A stretch of 40,202 nt of DNA from Hydrogenophaga palleronii NBRC 102513 (GTDB taxonomy: Bacteria > Pseudomonadota > Gammaproteobacteria > Burkholderiales > Burkholderiaceae_C), in contig NZ_BCTJ01000033.1 in the NCBI RefSeq assembly GCF_001571225.1, positions 1-40,202 on the forward strand, written 5' to 3'. This document shows, in pieces, positions 9,481-18,046 of this stretch. Position 1 is the stretch's first letter. Each line of letters opens with the position of its first letter. Below the pieces are notes generated by a model. The model saw nothing but the letters and a program-made list of their open reading frames with translations. It made no database searches and had not been told where the DNA came from. The translations under genes and the position numbers were made by a program.

Positions 9481-10511
9481 CAATTGCCGCCCTTGCGCGC
9501 CGCGAGTTCCTTGCGCAGGTCGTCCAGCGCGGCCTGGCCCTTGTTGCCGGCGGCGTCAGCGGCCTTCACCCATTGCGTGTACACCGGCTCCACGGCCTTC
9601 TTCCAGGCGTCGAGCTGCGCCGGCGAGATCGGCACGATGGTGTGGCCGGCGGCTTTCTCCAGCTTGCCCTGGCCCGAGTCTTCCTCGTCGCCCCAGGCGG
9701 CACCGACCTTGGCGGCCCAATCGTTGTTGCAGTGGTCGTCGATCACCTTCTTCTGGCCGGCGGCCAGCTTGTCGTACCAGGGCTTGTTCATCACCCACAC
9801 GAAGTCGGAGGCGTAGAAGCGCATGTCGCTGTGGAACTTGACGGCCTTGTCGATGCCGAAAGACACGATGGAATTCCACGGGAAGGTGATGGCATCGGCC
9901 ACACCCTTGTCGAGCGCGTCGCGCGCTTCCGGCGCCGACACCTGCACGTTGGTGGCGCCCAGCAGCGTCATGGTCTGCGCCACGGTGCCGTTGGCCGAGC
10001 GGATCTTCATGCCCTTCAGCTGACCGGGTTCGGTGATCGGCTTCTTGGCGTGGAAGGTGCCGATGTGCACGTGCGCGAAGCAGAACTTCACGTCCTTCAT
10101 TTCGGTCGCGGCGTAGGGACGGTACCAGTGGTCGAGCGCGGCCGAGCCGGGGCCGGGCTTGGCCAGCAGGAAGGGCAGTTCACCGGCGGCGATCATCGGG
10201 AAACGGCCGGCCTGGTAACCGGGGTTGACCCAGGTCATCTCGGCGATGCCGTCGCGGGCCATGTCGTAGTGGTCGGCGGCCTTGCCGAGCTGCTGCGCCG
10301 GGAACAGCGCGACCTTGATGGAGCCCTTGGACGCCGCTTCCACCGACTTCGCCCACGGCTCGAAGCCGAGCTTGGCCAGCGGGTGCGAGGCGGGCAGCCA
10401 GTGCGCGAACTTCATTTCAACCGCCTTGTCCTGCGCCTGTGCGCCCAATGCGCCCAACAGCAGCGATGCCACGGCGATGGCGCGCAACGGGAATTGGATG
10501 GAATTTTTCAT
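9480..10511 (-). CDS. dctP: TRAP transporter periplasmic solute-binding protein (DctP family)
   Basis: A 343-aa periplasmic binding protein. The signal peptide covers about residues 1-26 (ending GALGAQAQ). The mature protein begins KAVEMKFAHWLPASHPLAKLG, a DctP-type N-terminus, and contains the GMKIRSANGTVAQTM strand that carries the substrate-carboxylate-binding Arg in this family. Start at 10511 is preceded by an AGGAGA site 5 bases upstream. It begins 55 bases after iorB and leads dctP-dctQ-dctM, consistent with one iorA-iorB-dctPQM transcript. An aromatic or branched 2-oxo acid is the natural guess for the ligand, based on the neighbours only. Confidence 0.93.
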   Translation of the reverse strand: MKNSIQFPLRAIAVASLLLGALGAQAQDKAVEMKFAHWLPASHPLAKLGFEPWAKSVEAASKGSIKVALFPAQQLGKAADHYDMARDGIAEMTWVNPGYQAGRFPMIAAGELPFLLAKPGPGSAALDHWYRPYAATEMKDVKFCFAHVHIGTFHAKKPITEPGQLKGMKIRSANGTVAQTMTLLGATNVQVSAPEARDALDKGVADAITFPWNSIVSFGIDKAVKFHSDMRFYASDFVWVMNKPWYDKLAAGQKKVIDDHCNNDWAAKVGAAWGDEEDSGQGKLEKAAGHTIVPISPAQLDAWKKAVEPVYTQWVKAADAAGNKGQAALDDLRKELAARKGGN

Positions 10512-10566
10512 CTTTGTCTCCTGGTTATGTGTTGACGTTTTCAAGGAACTCCGCATGGTGAGGCAT

Positions 10567-12147
10567 TCATGCGCGGGGGGTGATCGTGTTTTCCCGATGT
10601 GGCGCTTTCGCGGCCCAGAAAATCGGTTGCGCTTTGGGTGCGCTGGCGCGGTGCACGTCGTTGAGTTTGCCCTCGGGATCGGCCAGCGTGGACTTGAGCG
10701 CATCGCGCAAGGCCACACTGCCGGCGTCGGCCGGGCGCTCGCCCGCCAGCACCGGCGCCACCAGCGTGCTCCACAGCCGCGCGTAGTTCTGCCGACCGCG
10801 CACCTGCGTGTCGCCATAACCCTTGAGCACCTGCGGCAGGCCCGCGAGGGCGAGCGCAAACGCGGCCGAGCGCGGCAACACCTGCTGCATGGCGTTCAAC
10901 CACACGGCCAGGGTTTCATGCTCCTGTGCATAACGCAGCGAACGCGGACGCAGCGGGCGCAGCCAGGCCAGGCTGCGCAGCATCAGGTAACCCCACAGGC
11001 TGGTGGAGCGGATGTGCAGGCCGACATGAGCCTTCTCCATCCAGCCGCGCCGCGTGGCCAGCGCCACCAGGCGCTCACCGAGCGCACGCGGCAGCACCGC
11101 CGCCACTTCGTCAATGCCGGGCTTGAAGTGTTCCGTCACGCGCACGATGTCACCAGGCTTGGCCTGTGCTTCGCTGGCCACGCGCGCATAACGGCTGCGC
11201 CGCGTCTTCAGGTCGGCGACGCGGATCACGTCCTCGAAACACATCCACAGCGCGAGGTGGCGCACCGCTTCTTCCAGCGCTTCGACGGAGGCGGGTGTGG
11301 ACGCGGCCACCAGGCTTTTCACATGGGCCAGGAAGGCCTCCGCATAAGCGTCGTTCTGGTAGTCGCGGCAACGCAGCGCGCCGTGCACGGCCAGCAGCTG
11401 GATCGCCACCGGCCAGGGCTGCAGCCGCACCAGCCAGGCGCCGTGCAGGGAGGACGGCAGCTGGGCGTCTTTCAGCACCTGCAGTGCGTCAAGCGACACC
11501 GCCGCAGGCGGTATCGGTGGATGCGCGGCGGCGTCGAAGGCGGCGGCAAACCCTGCCAGGCTGGCCTGCACGCCCTTGCCGGATTCGCGGATCACGTCCT
11601 CGCAGACACTGCGCGGCCAGGGCAGCACACCGGCGCCGGCGAGCGCACCGAACATCACGGCCGAGATCACGGTGCCGGCCTGGGTGCTCACGGCTTCCAT
11701 GTCGAACAGCACGGTCTGGCGTGCCAGGGCGCGCGCGGCGTCGATCATGCGCTGCGGGTCCTGCCGGCCATCGGCCATGTGCATCTTCTCCACCGTGGTG
11801 TAGACCCGGTGCGTGGAGGACAACAAGGTGGTGCGGCCGGTGACGAAGCCGCGCTCGATCATGCGCGCGGCCTCCAGCAGTTCGCTGGCCACCAGCACGT
11901 CCACACGGCCGGCCACCGGCGTCAGGCCGAACACCGGTGTGGCCTTGTCACTCAACGGCTCGCGCATCAGCTCGATGTAATAACTGGTGGCACCGGTGCG
12001 CTGCGCCACGCCGGGCACCGAGGTGGCCTGCACCGGCAGGCCGTGGCGGCGCGCGCACTGCACCAGCCAGTCGGCCAGCACACCGCCACCTTCGCCGCCG
12101 AGTGCAGCGATCAGGATGCCGTAGGAGTTGTCTTTGAGAAGCGTCAT
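10567..12147 (-). CDS. iorB: Indolepyruvate oxidoreductase subunit beta with long C-terminal domain
   Basis: A 526-aa protein. Residues about 1-200 are the 2-oxoacid:acceptor oxidoreductase gamma-type domain (ILIAALGGEGGGVLADWL at the start, then SVPGVAQRTGATSYYIEL), the catalytic partner of IorA. Archaeal IorB ends around there, whereas this one continues for about 300 residues with a helical domain like the C-terminus of bacterial IorA-IorB fusion proteins (I recall DUF6537). The ATG at 12147 follows the iorA stop by ten bases and has a GAGG site about nine bases upstream. With IorA it would oxidatively decarboxylate an aryl- or branched-chain 2-oxo acid to the acyl-CoA, passing electrons to ferredoxin or another acceptor. 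Confidence 0.88.
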   Translation of the reverse strand: MTLLKDNSYGILIAALGGEGGGVLADWLVQCARRHGLPVQATSVPGVAQRTGATSYYIELMREPLSDKATPVFGLTPVAGRVDVLVASELLEAARMIERGFVTGRTTLLSSTHRVYTTVEKMHMADGRQDPQRMIDAARALARQTVLFDMEAVSTQAGTVISAVMFGALAGAGVLPWPRSVCEDVIRESGKGVQASLAGFAAAFDAAAHPPIPPAAVSLDALQVLKDAQLPSSLHGAWLVRLQPWPVAIQLLAVHGALRCRDYQNDAYAEAFLAHVKSLVAASTPASVEALEEAVRHLALWMCFEDVIRVADLKTRRSRYARVASEAQAKPGDIVRVTEHFKPGIDEVAAVLPRALGERLVALATRRGWMEKAHVGLHIRSTSLWGYLMLRSLAWLRPLRPRSLRYAQEHETLAVWLNAMQQVLPRSAAFALALAGLPQVLKGYGDTQVRGRQNYARLWSTLVAPVLAGERPADAGSVALRDALKSTLADPEGKLNDVHRASAPKAQPIFWAAKAPHRENTITPRA

Positions 12148-12157
12148 GGGGCGGGCC

Positions 12158-14305
12158 TCATGCGGGTTGCAGCAGGCCGATGAAGAAACGGTTGAAGCGG
12201 TCGGTGAGCCGGTCCCACCAGCTCGGGTGGGTGACGATCTCGATCTTGTGGAACGAGGGGCACAACACGGCGGCATCGGCCACCTCGCCACACAGGCCGC
12301 AGCCCACGCAGCCGTTGGTGACGTGCGCCACCGGCTCGCGCCGCAGCGGGTCGTTCGTCGGCTTGACGGTCAGCGTCGGGCAACCGGAGAGGCGGATGCA
12401 GGAGTGGTCGCCGGTGCAGGTGTCTTCGTCCACGCCGTAACGCGTGCGCACACTGCGCAGGCCTTCCTTCAGGCGGCGCGCTCGGATCGGCTTCAGGCGG
12501 CGCTGGCGCTCCAGCTGGCACTCGCCTTCTGCGATCACCACCTTCAAACCCTGGAACGGCGAGTTGACGGCTTCCTTCAACAGGTCGCGCACCTTGGACA
12601 CGCGGTAGTTGTGCACTGTCTTGACCCACTTCACGCCCATGCCCTGCAGCGTGTTCTCGATCGTCATCTCGTCGGCGGTGGCGCTGGAGCCTTCGGCCAC
12701 GCGCTTGGCTTCGGAAGCCGGCGTGGACATGGTCTCCTGCGTGCCGGTGGCCGAGGTGTAGCCGTTCTTCATGATCACCAGCACGCCGTCGCCCTGGTTG
12801 AGCAGGGTCGAGCTCACGCCCGAGAGCAGGCCGTTGTGCCAGAAGCCACCGTCGCCCATGATCGCAATCGGGCGTTTGGCCGAGAAGTTCTTCACCGCCG
12901 CACTCGACGCCATGCTCATGCCATAACCGAGGATGGAGTTGCCGAAAGAGAACGGCTCGAAGGTGGCGAACGAGTGGCAGCCGATGTCGGTCGAGATGTG
13001 CAGCTTGCCGACCTCGCGCTCCACCAGCTTGAGCGCGGCAAACACCGGGCGCTCCGGGCAGCCGGTGCAGAAGTTGGGCGGGCGCGCGGGCACGCCGCCG
13101 CCCAGCACCGACAACGCGCGCTCGCGCACCTCGGCCAGTTCGGTGCTGAACCGCTCGGCGGCCGAGATGTCCAGCGCCGGCAGGTGCTGGCCGACGAACG
13201 CGGTCAGGCCCTTGAGCAGGATCTCGGCGGTGTACTCGCCGCCCATGGGCAGCAGGTCCTTGCCGTGCAGGCGGGTCTGCAGGTCGGCGCGGCGCAGCTG
13301 GGTGGCGATGTCCTGCTCGATGAACTCGGGCTGGCCTTCTTCGATCACCAGCACCGCGCGCTTGCCGGCGCAGAAGGCCGCGATCTGCGAGGGCACCAGC
13401 GGATAGACCACGTTGAGCACCAGCATCGGAATCGCGCTCTCGCCGGTGCCGTTGGCCAGGCCGGCCTGCTGCAATGCGCGCAGCGTGGTGTTGTACAGGC
13501 CGCCCTGCACGATCAGGCCGACCTCGGCGTGCTGGCCCTCGAAGTGTTCGTTCAGCCCCTGCTCTTCGATGAACTGGCGCGCCGCCGGCATGCGCACCTC
13601 GTACTTGTGTTTCTCGTGGATGAAGGTCGAGGGCGGGTGCGAGAGCCGGCCGTAGTCGAAGCCGGCCGCCTGCTGCTGCAGCGCGCGGCTGGAGATGGCG
13701 GGCGCGATGTTGTCGCTGGCCTCGAAGCTGCCCTGCACGTGGCAGGCGCGGATGCGCAGCTCCATCATCACCGGCGTGTTGGAGGCTTCGGAGAGTTCGA
13801 AGGCCTTCTCGGTCAAACGCACGATGGTCGGCAGGTTGGGCCGCGGGTCGAGCAGCCACAGCGCGGACTTCATCGCGAACGCGTGCGTGCGTTCCTGGAT
13901 CACGCTGGCGCCTTCGCCGTAGTCTTCACCGACCACGATCAGCGCACCGCCCATCACACCGGGCGACGCCAGGTTGGACAAGGCGTCGGACGCCACGTTG
14001 GTGCCCACCACCGACTTCCAGGTCACCGCCCCACGCACCGGGTACATGATGGACGCGGCCAGCATGGCGGCGGCCGAACTCTCGTTGGTGCAGGCCTCGA
14101 CGTGCACGCCGAGCTCGTCCATGTAGGGCTTGGCCTGCACCATCACGTCCAGCAGGTGCGAGATCGGCGAACCCTGGTAACCACCGACGTAGGTCACGCC
14201 GGACTGCAGCAGCGCCTTGGTGACGGCGAGGATGCCTTCGCCGTGGAAGGTCTCGCCCCGGCCCAGTTTGAGCGCTTCAATTTCGGTGTGGAAGGAACGT
14301 TCCAA
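12158..14305 (-). CDS. iorA: Indolepyruvate oxidoreductase subunit alpha (ThDP, 2x Fe-S)
   Basis: A 715-aa subunit that binds ThDP and Fe-S clusters. N-terminal pyrimidine-binding part with VGGYQGSPISHLLDV; ThDP diphosphate motif GDGGFWHNGL with NQGDGVLVIMKNGYT; C-terminal ferredoxin-like region with C630-C636-C642 and the clear second set CVGCGLC plus LCP (C666, C669, C672, C682). I place the start at the TTG at 14305: an AGGAG lies eight bases upstream, and the protein then begins ERSFHTEIEALKLG, as in relatives. The ATG at 14362 has no ribosome site and lies in the regulatory region. It is the first gene of the iorAB-dctPQM cluster and divergent from a LysR regulator. Substrate specificity (indolepyruvate, phenylpyruvate or other) cannot be decided from sequence. 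Confidence 0.9.
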   Translation of the reverse strand: MERSFHTEIEALKLGRGETFHGEGILAVTKALLQSGVTYVGGYQGSPISHLLDVMVQAKPYMDELGVHVEACTNESSAAAMLAASIMYPVRGAVTWKSVVGTNVASDALSNLASPGVMGGALIVVGEDYGEGASVIQERTHAFAMKSALWLLDPRPNLPTIVRLTEKAFELSEASNTPVMMELRIRACHVQGSFEASDNIAPAISSRALQQQAAGFDYGRLSHPPSTFIHEKHKYEVRMPAARQFIEEQGLNEHFEGQHAEVGLIVQGGLYNTTLRALQQAGLANGTGESAIPMLVLNVVYPLVPSQIAAFCAGKRAVLVIEEGQPEFIEQDIATQLRRADLQTRLHGKDLLPMGGEYTAEILLKGLTAFVGQHLPALDISAAERFSTELAEVRERALSVLGGGVPARPPNFCTGCPERPVFAALKLVEREVGKLHISTDIGCHSFATFEPFSFGNSILGYGMSMASSAAVKNFSAKRPIAIMGDGGFWHNGLLSGVSSTLLNQGDGVLVIMKNGYTSATGTQETMSTPASEAKRVAEGSSATADEMTIENTLQGMGVKWVKTVHNYRVSKVRDLLKEAVNSPFQGLKVVIAEGECQLERQRRLKPIRARRLKEGLRSVRTRYGVDEDTCTGDHSCIRLSGCPTLTVKPTNDPLRREPVAHVTNGCVGCGLCGEVADAAVLCPSFHKIEIVTHPSWWDRLTDRFNRFFIGLLQPA

Positions 14306-14313
14306 TCGTGGGT

Positions 14314-14318
14314 CTCCT
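14314..14318 (-). promoter_or_regulatory. Ribosome-binding site that decides a TTG start for iorA
   Basis: On the minus strand AGGAG is followed by eight bases and TTG at 14305. No comparable site precedes the ATG at 14362, so initiation at TTG is favoured. TTG starts are weak, which could limit IorA translation. Confidence 0.65.
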
Positions 14319-14362
14319 GTCGTTATGCCCGGCAATTTAGGCCGCGCATGCCCATCTTGCAA

Positions 14363-14405
14363 ATGGATAGATCAGATGTGCTGCATTCACGAGATGGATA
14401 ATCAG
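14363..14405. promoter_or_regulatory. Direct repeats in the iorA-LysR divergent gap
   Basis: ATGGATA followed by GATCAG (from 14363) and ATGGATA followed by ATCAG (from 14394) are spaced 31 bases apart, close to three helical turns, and so lie on the same face of the DNA. The surrounding stretch is AT-richer than the rest of the window. This is the expected place for the LysR regulator to bind and for both divergent promoters; the assignment is inference. Confidence 0.5.
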
Positions 14406-14437
14406 TAGCAACCCTTAGACCGTTGCAAGGCCCCGCC

Positions 14438-15370
14438 ATGAACTTCCGGCAACTCGATCTCAACCTGCTGCGCGTGCTCGCCGCGATCCACCGCACCGGT
14501 TCGGTGACCGCCGCCGGCAAGGCGCTGTCGCTCTCGCAGCCGGCCACCAGCAACGCGCTGGCGCGGCTGCGCGACTACTTCAAGGACGACCTGTTCGTGC
14601 GCTCGCCCGGCGGCCTGCAGCCCACGCGGCTGTGCGAGCGCCTGGCGCCCGAGGTGCAGGCGCAGTTGCAGCTGCTCGAAGCCACGGTGTCGGTGCGCGA
14701 CGACTTCGACGCCGCGCGCAGCGACATGCGCTGGCGCCTGTCGCTCTCGGACCTGGGCGAGATGATGTTTCTGCCGCCGCTGGCGGCCGCGCTGCGCCAG
14801 CATGCGCCGCAGGCGCGCCTGACCAATGTGTCGGTGGCGGCCGAAGACGTGCCGGCCGCGCTGGAGTCGCGCGATATCGACTTTGCCATCGGCATCCTGC
14901 AGCCCAACCACCGCGGCGTGCGCACCGACCTGCTGTTCCGTGAGCACTACGTGGCCATGACCTCGTCGCGCTGGCGCCCGGCCAGCGGCAAGGCCGGGCG
15001 CACGCTGAGTGCGCGCCAGCTCTCCGAATCGTCTCTGGTGGTGGCCTCGCCCACCGCCACCTTCCACGGCAGCGTGGAGCAGATGCTGCTGCGCATGAAA
15101 CTCTCCGACCGCATCGTGCTGCGCGCGCGCCACTTCGGCGCCCTGCCCGAGCTGGCGCAGAACACCGACCTGCTGACCATCGTGCCGCAGATGTACGCCA
15201 GCAACATCTGCCAGCGGCTCGACATGCGCGTGTGGGAACTGCCGCGCGTGGCGGCGCCGCGTTACGAGGTGCGGCTGGTGTGGCACGCCAGCACCGCGCA
15301 GGACCCGGCCCACCAGTGGATCCGCGCCCAGGTGCACCGGCTGTTCGGGCGCGTCCAATCCCCGGCCTGA
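14438..15370 (+). CDS. LysR-family transcriptional regulator divergent from iorA
   Basis: A 310-aa LysR-type regulator of the NodD/NahR-like branch: it opens MNFRQLDLNLLRVLAAI, with the helix-turn-helix around residues 20-40 (SVTAAGKALSLSQPATSNALARL) and the wing DDLFVRSPGG. An effector-binding domain covers about 90-300. The ATG at 14438 has an AAGG seven bases upstream; upstream in-frame codons lie in the promoter region. Its position divergent from iorA suggests that it controls iorAB-dctPQM, with the imported oxo acid or a derivative as inducer (inference). The next plus-strand gene starts 40 bases downstream. Confidence 0.9.
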   Translation: MNFRQLDLNLLRVLAAIHRTGSVTAAGKALSLSQPATSNALARLRDYFKDDLFVRSPGGLQPTRLCERLAPEVQAQLQLLEATVSVRDDFDAARSDMRWRLSLSDLGEMMFLPPLAAALRQHAPQARLTNVSVAAEDVPAALESRDIDFAIGILQPNHRGVRTDLLFREHYVAMTSSRWRPASGKAGRTLSARQLSESSLVVASPTATFHGSVEQMLLRMKLSDRIVLRARHFGALPELAQNTDLLTIVPQMYASNICQRLDMRVWELPRVAAPRYEVRLVWHASTAQDPAHQWIRAQVHRLFGRVQSPA

Positions 15371-15398
15371 TGCTCGAGCCCGTTGAGAGCCCGTTGAC

Positions 15399-15404
15399 TA
15401 TGAT
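15399..15404 (+). promoter_or_regulatory. -10-like box TATGAT, 6 bases before the hydratase start
   Basis: TATGAT is followed by GGCAGC and then the ATG at 15411. No Shine-Dalgarno is present. A TTGAGA upstream is only ten bases away, too close for a standard -35. The placement would put the transcript start at the A of the start codon. Confidence 0.45.
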
Positions 15405-15410
15405 GGCAGC

Positions 15411-16223
15411 ATGACTCCGCAGAACCTGCTCGACCACCTCGATCAGGGCCGGCTCTGGCCCGCCCCGCTCAGCGCGGACCCCGGCTTCACCCTCGATGCC
15501 GCCTACGCAAAACAACTGGCCGTGCGCGCCTTGCGCATCGCGCGCGGCGAACAGGCGCGCGGCTTCAAGGTCGGCTTCACCAACCGCGGCATCTGGCCGC
15601 GCTACAACGTCTTCGCGCCGATCTGGGGCACGGTCTGGAACACCACGCTCACGCAGAGCGATGGCCAAGGCCATGAAGAAGGCCAGGTCTCGCTGGCCCG
15701 CACCTGCCAGCCGCGCATCGAACCCGAGACCGTCTTCGGCCTCAAGGCCACACCGCCGGCCGTGGCCTCGCTGGAACAGCTGTTCGACGCCATCGACTGG
15801 ATCGCGCCGGGTTTCGAGATCGTGCAATCGCACCTGCCCGACTGGAAGTTTCTGCCGCCCGACCCGGTGGCCGACGGTTCGCTGCACGCCCACCTGCTGG
15901 TCGGCCGGCACACCCCGATCCAGGAACTGGCCAGCGACGCACACGCACTCAACACCCTGCTGGCCGACGCACAGGTGACGCTGAGCAAGAACGGTCGCGC
16001 CGTTGAACAAGGCCAGGGCAGCAATGTGCTCGACGGCCCGCTGCACGCATTGAAGCATTTCGTCGAGACCCTGCGCGCCTGCCCGGGTGCCCCCGACTTG
16101 CGGCCGGGCGACGTGGTGACCACCGGCACCTGGACCGATGCCTGGCCGGTGCTGCCGGGCGAACGCTGGTCGGCGCACTTCAGCCCACCGCTGTCCAGCC
16201 TGGCCGTGGCCTTCACAGACTGA
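15411..16223 (+). CDS. 2-oxopent-4-enoate hydratase / FAH-family protein
   Basis: A 270-aa protein of the MhpD/fumarylacetoacetate-hydrolase superfamily, which hydrates 2-oxo-4-pentenoate-type acids or decarboxylates related oxo acids in aromatic ring-cleavage pathways. Visible family features are GFKVGFTNR near residue 47 (substrate/carboxylate lysine), the metal-binding acidic segment RIEPETVFGL near 103-112, APGFEIVQSHLPDWKF near 132-147, and the C-terminal RPGDVVTTGTWTDAWPV, typical of these hydratases. No other ring-cleavage genes lie nearby, so the pathway is open. It follows the LysR regulator by 40 bases on the same strand and precedes an acyl-CoA synthetase by about 100 bases. Confidence 0.82.
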   Translation: MTPQNLLDHLDQGRLWPAPLSADPGFTLDAAYAKQLAVRALRIARGEQARGFKVGFTNRGIWPRYNVFAPIWGTVWNTTLTQSDGQGHEEGQVSLARTCQPRIEPETVFGLKATPPAVASLEQLFDAIDWIAPGFEIVQSHLPDWKFLPPDPVADGSLHAHLLVGRHTPIQELASDAHALNTLLADAQVTLSKNGRAVEQGQGSNVLDGPLHALKHFVETLRACPGAPDLRPGDVVTTGTWTDAWPVLPGERWSAHFSPPLSSLAVAFTD

Positions 16224-16326
16224 ACCAAACGCCAGCCATCCGGCTCCCACCCTGAGAATCCTCTCTACACCGAGCCACAAGCCCTTGATAGATTCCGGCT
16301 TCACCTACAACACGGAGACACAACCC

Positions 16327-18021
16327 ATGCCTCAAGTCGCGCCCGAACTGCTGGCCCTTCAACGCCTGTACCACTGGGAAAAAACCTCGCCCGACCGCGT
16401 GGCCCTCACGCAGCCCATGGGCTCCGGTGCCGTGCAGGACTTCACCTGGGCCCAGATCGGCGACCAGGTGCGGCGCATGGCCACCTACCTGCAATCACAA
16501 GGCTGGGAGCCCGGCTCCAAGGTCGCCATCCTGTCGAAGAACTGCGCCTGGTGGATGATGAGCGACCTCGCCATCTGGATGGCCGGCCACGTGTCGGTGC
16601 CGCTGTATCCCACGCTGGCGCCCGAGACGGTGCGCCAGATCCTCACGCACAGCGAGGCCAAGGCCTGCTTCATCGGCAAGCTCGACGGCTGGGAAGGCAT
16701 GAAGCCCGGCGTGCCGGCCGACATGCCCTGCCTCGCCTACGCCCTGTCGCCGCTGGACGTGATCCAGTCCTGCGAAGGCTGGGAAGCCATCTGCGGTCGC
16801 CACGAACCCCTGCAGGGTGAACCCGTGCGCGGCGCCGACGAGCTCGCCACACTGATCTACACCTCCGGCACCACCGGCCTGCCCAAGGGCGTGATGCACA
16901 GCTTCGGCAACTTCGCCTGGGCCATCGATTCCGGTGTCAAACGCATCCCGCTGTCGGGCGACGACCGCATGCTGTCCTACCTTCCGCTGGCCCACGTGGT
17001 CGAGCGCATGCTGGTCGAACACGGCTGGCTGCGCACCGCCATGCACGTGTACTTTGCCGAGTCGCTCGACACCTTCGCGGCCGACCTGCAACGCGCACGG
17101 CCCACCATCTTCTTCTCGGTGCCGCGCCTCTGGGTCAAGTTCCAGCAAGGCATTCACCAGAAGCTGCCGCCGGCCAAGCTCCACCGCCTTCTGGGCATTC
17201 CCTTCATTGGTGGCCTGGTGCGCCGCAAGGTCATGAAAGCGCTGGGGCTGGACCAGTGCAAGTTCGCCGCCGGCGGGGCTGCGCCCATGCCGCCGGCGCT
17301 GCTGGAGTGGTACGCGAAGCTGGGCCTGCACATCAACGAAGGCTACGGCATGACCGAGAACCTCGCGCTCTCGCACATCACCGAACCCGGCAAGAACCAG
17401 TTCGGCACCGTCGGCCCCACCTACGCGGGCGTGCAGCACCGGCTGGACCCGGACACCGGCGAGGTGCAGATGCTCAGCCAGGCGCTGATGCAGGGCTACT
17501 ACAAGGAGCCCGAGAAAAGCCGCGAGGCCTTCACCGAAGACGGCTGGCTGCGCACCGGCGACAAGGGCGCGATCGACAAGGAAGGCCTGCTGCGCATCAC
17601 CGGCCGCGTCAAGGATTTGTTCAAGACCGGCAAGGGCAAATACGTGGCGCCGGCGCCGATCGAAGACAAACTGGTGATGCACGAGGCCGTGGAAGCCTGC
17701 GTGGTGACCGGCGCCAACCTCGGCCAGCCGATCGGCATCGTGATGCTCAGCGCCGATGCGGCCGCGCGCATCAAGACCGACAGCGCCGCGCGCACGGCGC
17801 TCGAGGTGTCGCTGATCGCCCACCTCAAGAGCGTCAACGCCACACTGGACCCGCACGAGCAGATGCAGTGCATCGTGGTCGTGACCACCGCCTGGACGGT
17901 CGACAACGACATCATCACGCCCACCTTCAAGGTCAAGCGCAACCGCATCGAAGAGCTGTACGCGCGCCACTACGAAGCCTGGGAAGCCTCGGGCAAGAAG
18001 CTGCTCTGGGACAAGGGCTGA
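16327..18021 (+). CDS. AMP-dependent acyl-CoA synthetase (long-chain fatty-acid-CoA ligase type)
   Basis: A 564-aa adenylate-forming enzyme that activates a carboxylic acid to its CoA thioester through an acyl-AMP. The P-loop YTSGTTGLPKG is at about 178-188, the adenylate-binding GYGMTE near 339, GDKG and the hinge ITGRVKDLFKTGKGKYVAP lie around 416-440, and the catalytic lysine is expected in the C-terminal TPTFKVKRNRIEE. I choose the ATG at 16327 (MPQVAPELL), preceded by GGAG about nine bases upstream; the frame is open further upstream but overlaps the hydratase. Sequence style (NEGYGMTE, YKEPEKSREAFTEDGW) fits long-chain/FadD15-like ligases. It could supply acyl-CoA for lipid turnover; no beta-oxidation gene is adjacent. 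Confidence 0.88.
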   Translation: MPQVAPELLALQRLYHWEKTSPDRVALTQPMGSGAVQDFTWAQIGDQVRRMATYLQSQGWEPGSKVAILSKNCAWWMMSDLAIWMAGHVSVPLYPTLAPETVRQILTHSEAKACFIGKLDGWEGMKPGVPADMPCLAYALSPLDVIQSCEGWEAICGRHEPLQGEPVRGADELATLIYTSGTTGLPKGVMHSFGNFAWAIDSGVKRIPLSGDDRMLSYLPLAHVVERMLVEHGWLRTAMHVYFAESLDTFAADLQRARPTIFFSVPRLWVKFQQGIHQKLPPAKLHRLLGIPFIGGLVRRKVMKALGLDQCKFAAGGAAPMPPALLEWYAKLGLHINEGYGMTENLALSHITEPGKNQFGTVGPTYAGVQHRLDPDTGEVQMLSQALMQGYYKEPEKSREAFTEDGWLRTGDKGAIDKEGLLRITGRVKDLFKTGKGKYVAPAPIEDKLVMHEAVEACVVTGANLGQPIGIVMLSADAAARIKTDSAARTALEVSLIAHLKSVNATLDPHEQMQCIVVVTTAWTVDNDIITPTFKVKRNRIEELYARHYEAWEASGKKLLWDKG

Positions 18022-18034
18022 CACAGCCGGCGGT

Positions 18035-18040
18035 TACCCT
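18035..18040 (+). promoter_or_regulatory. -10-like box TACCCT, 6 bases before the epimerase start
   Basis: TACCCT is followed by ACCGCC and then the ATG at 18047, with no Shine-Dalgarno. The box lies in the 25-base gap after the ligase stop. No good -35 is seen. Confidence 0.4.
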
Positions 18041-18046
18041 ACCGCC

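Noticed and set aside
12128..14401. 757-aa open frame antisense to iorA
   Set aside because: Low-complexity His/Gln/Gly/Arg composition; the opposite strand encodes IorA with Fe-S and ThDP motifs.
16288..16313. Promoter TTGATA/TACAAC before the acyl-CoA synthetase
   Set aside because: Spacing is only 15 bases and neither box is close to consensus.
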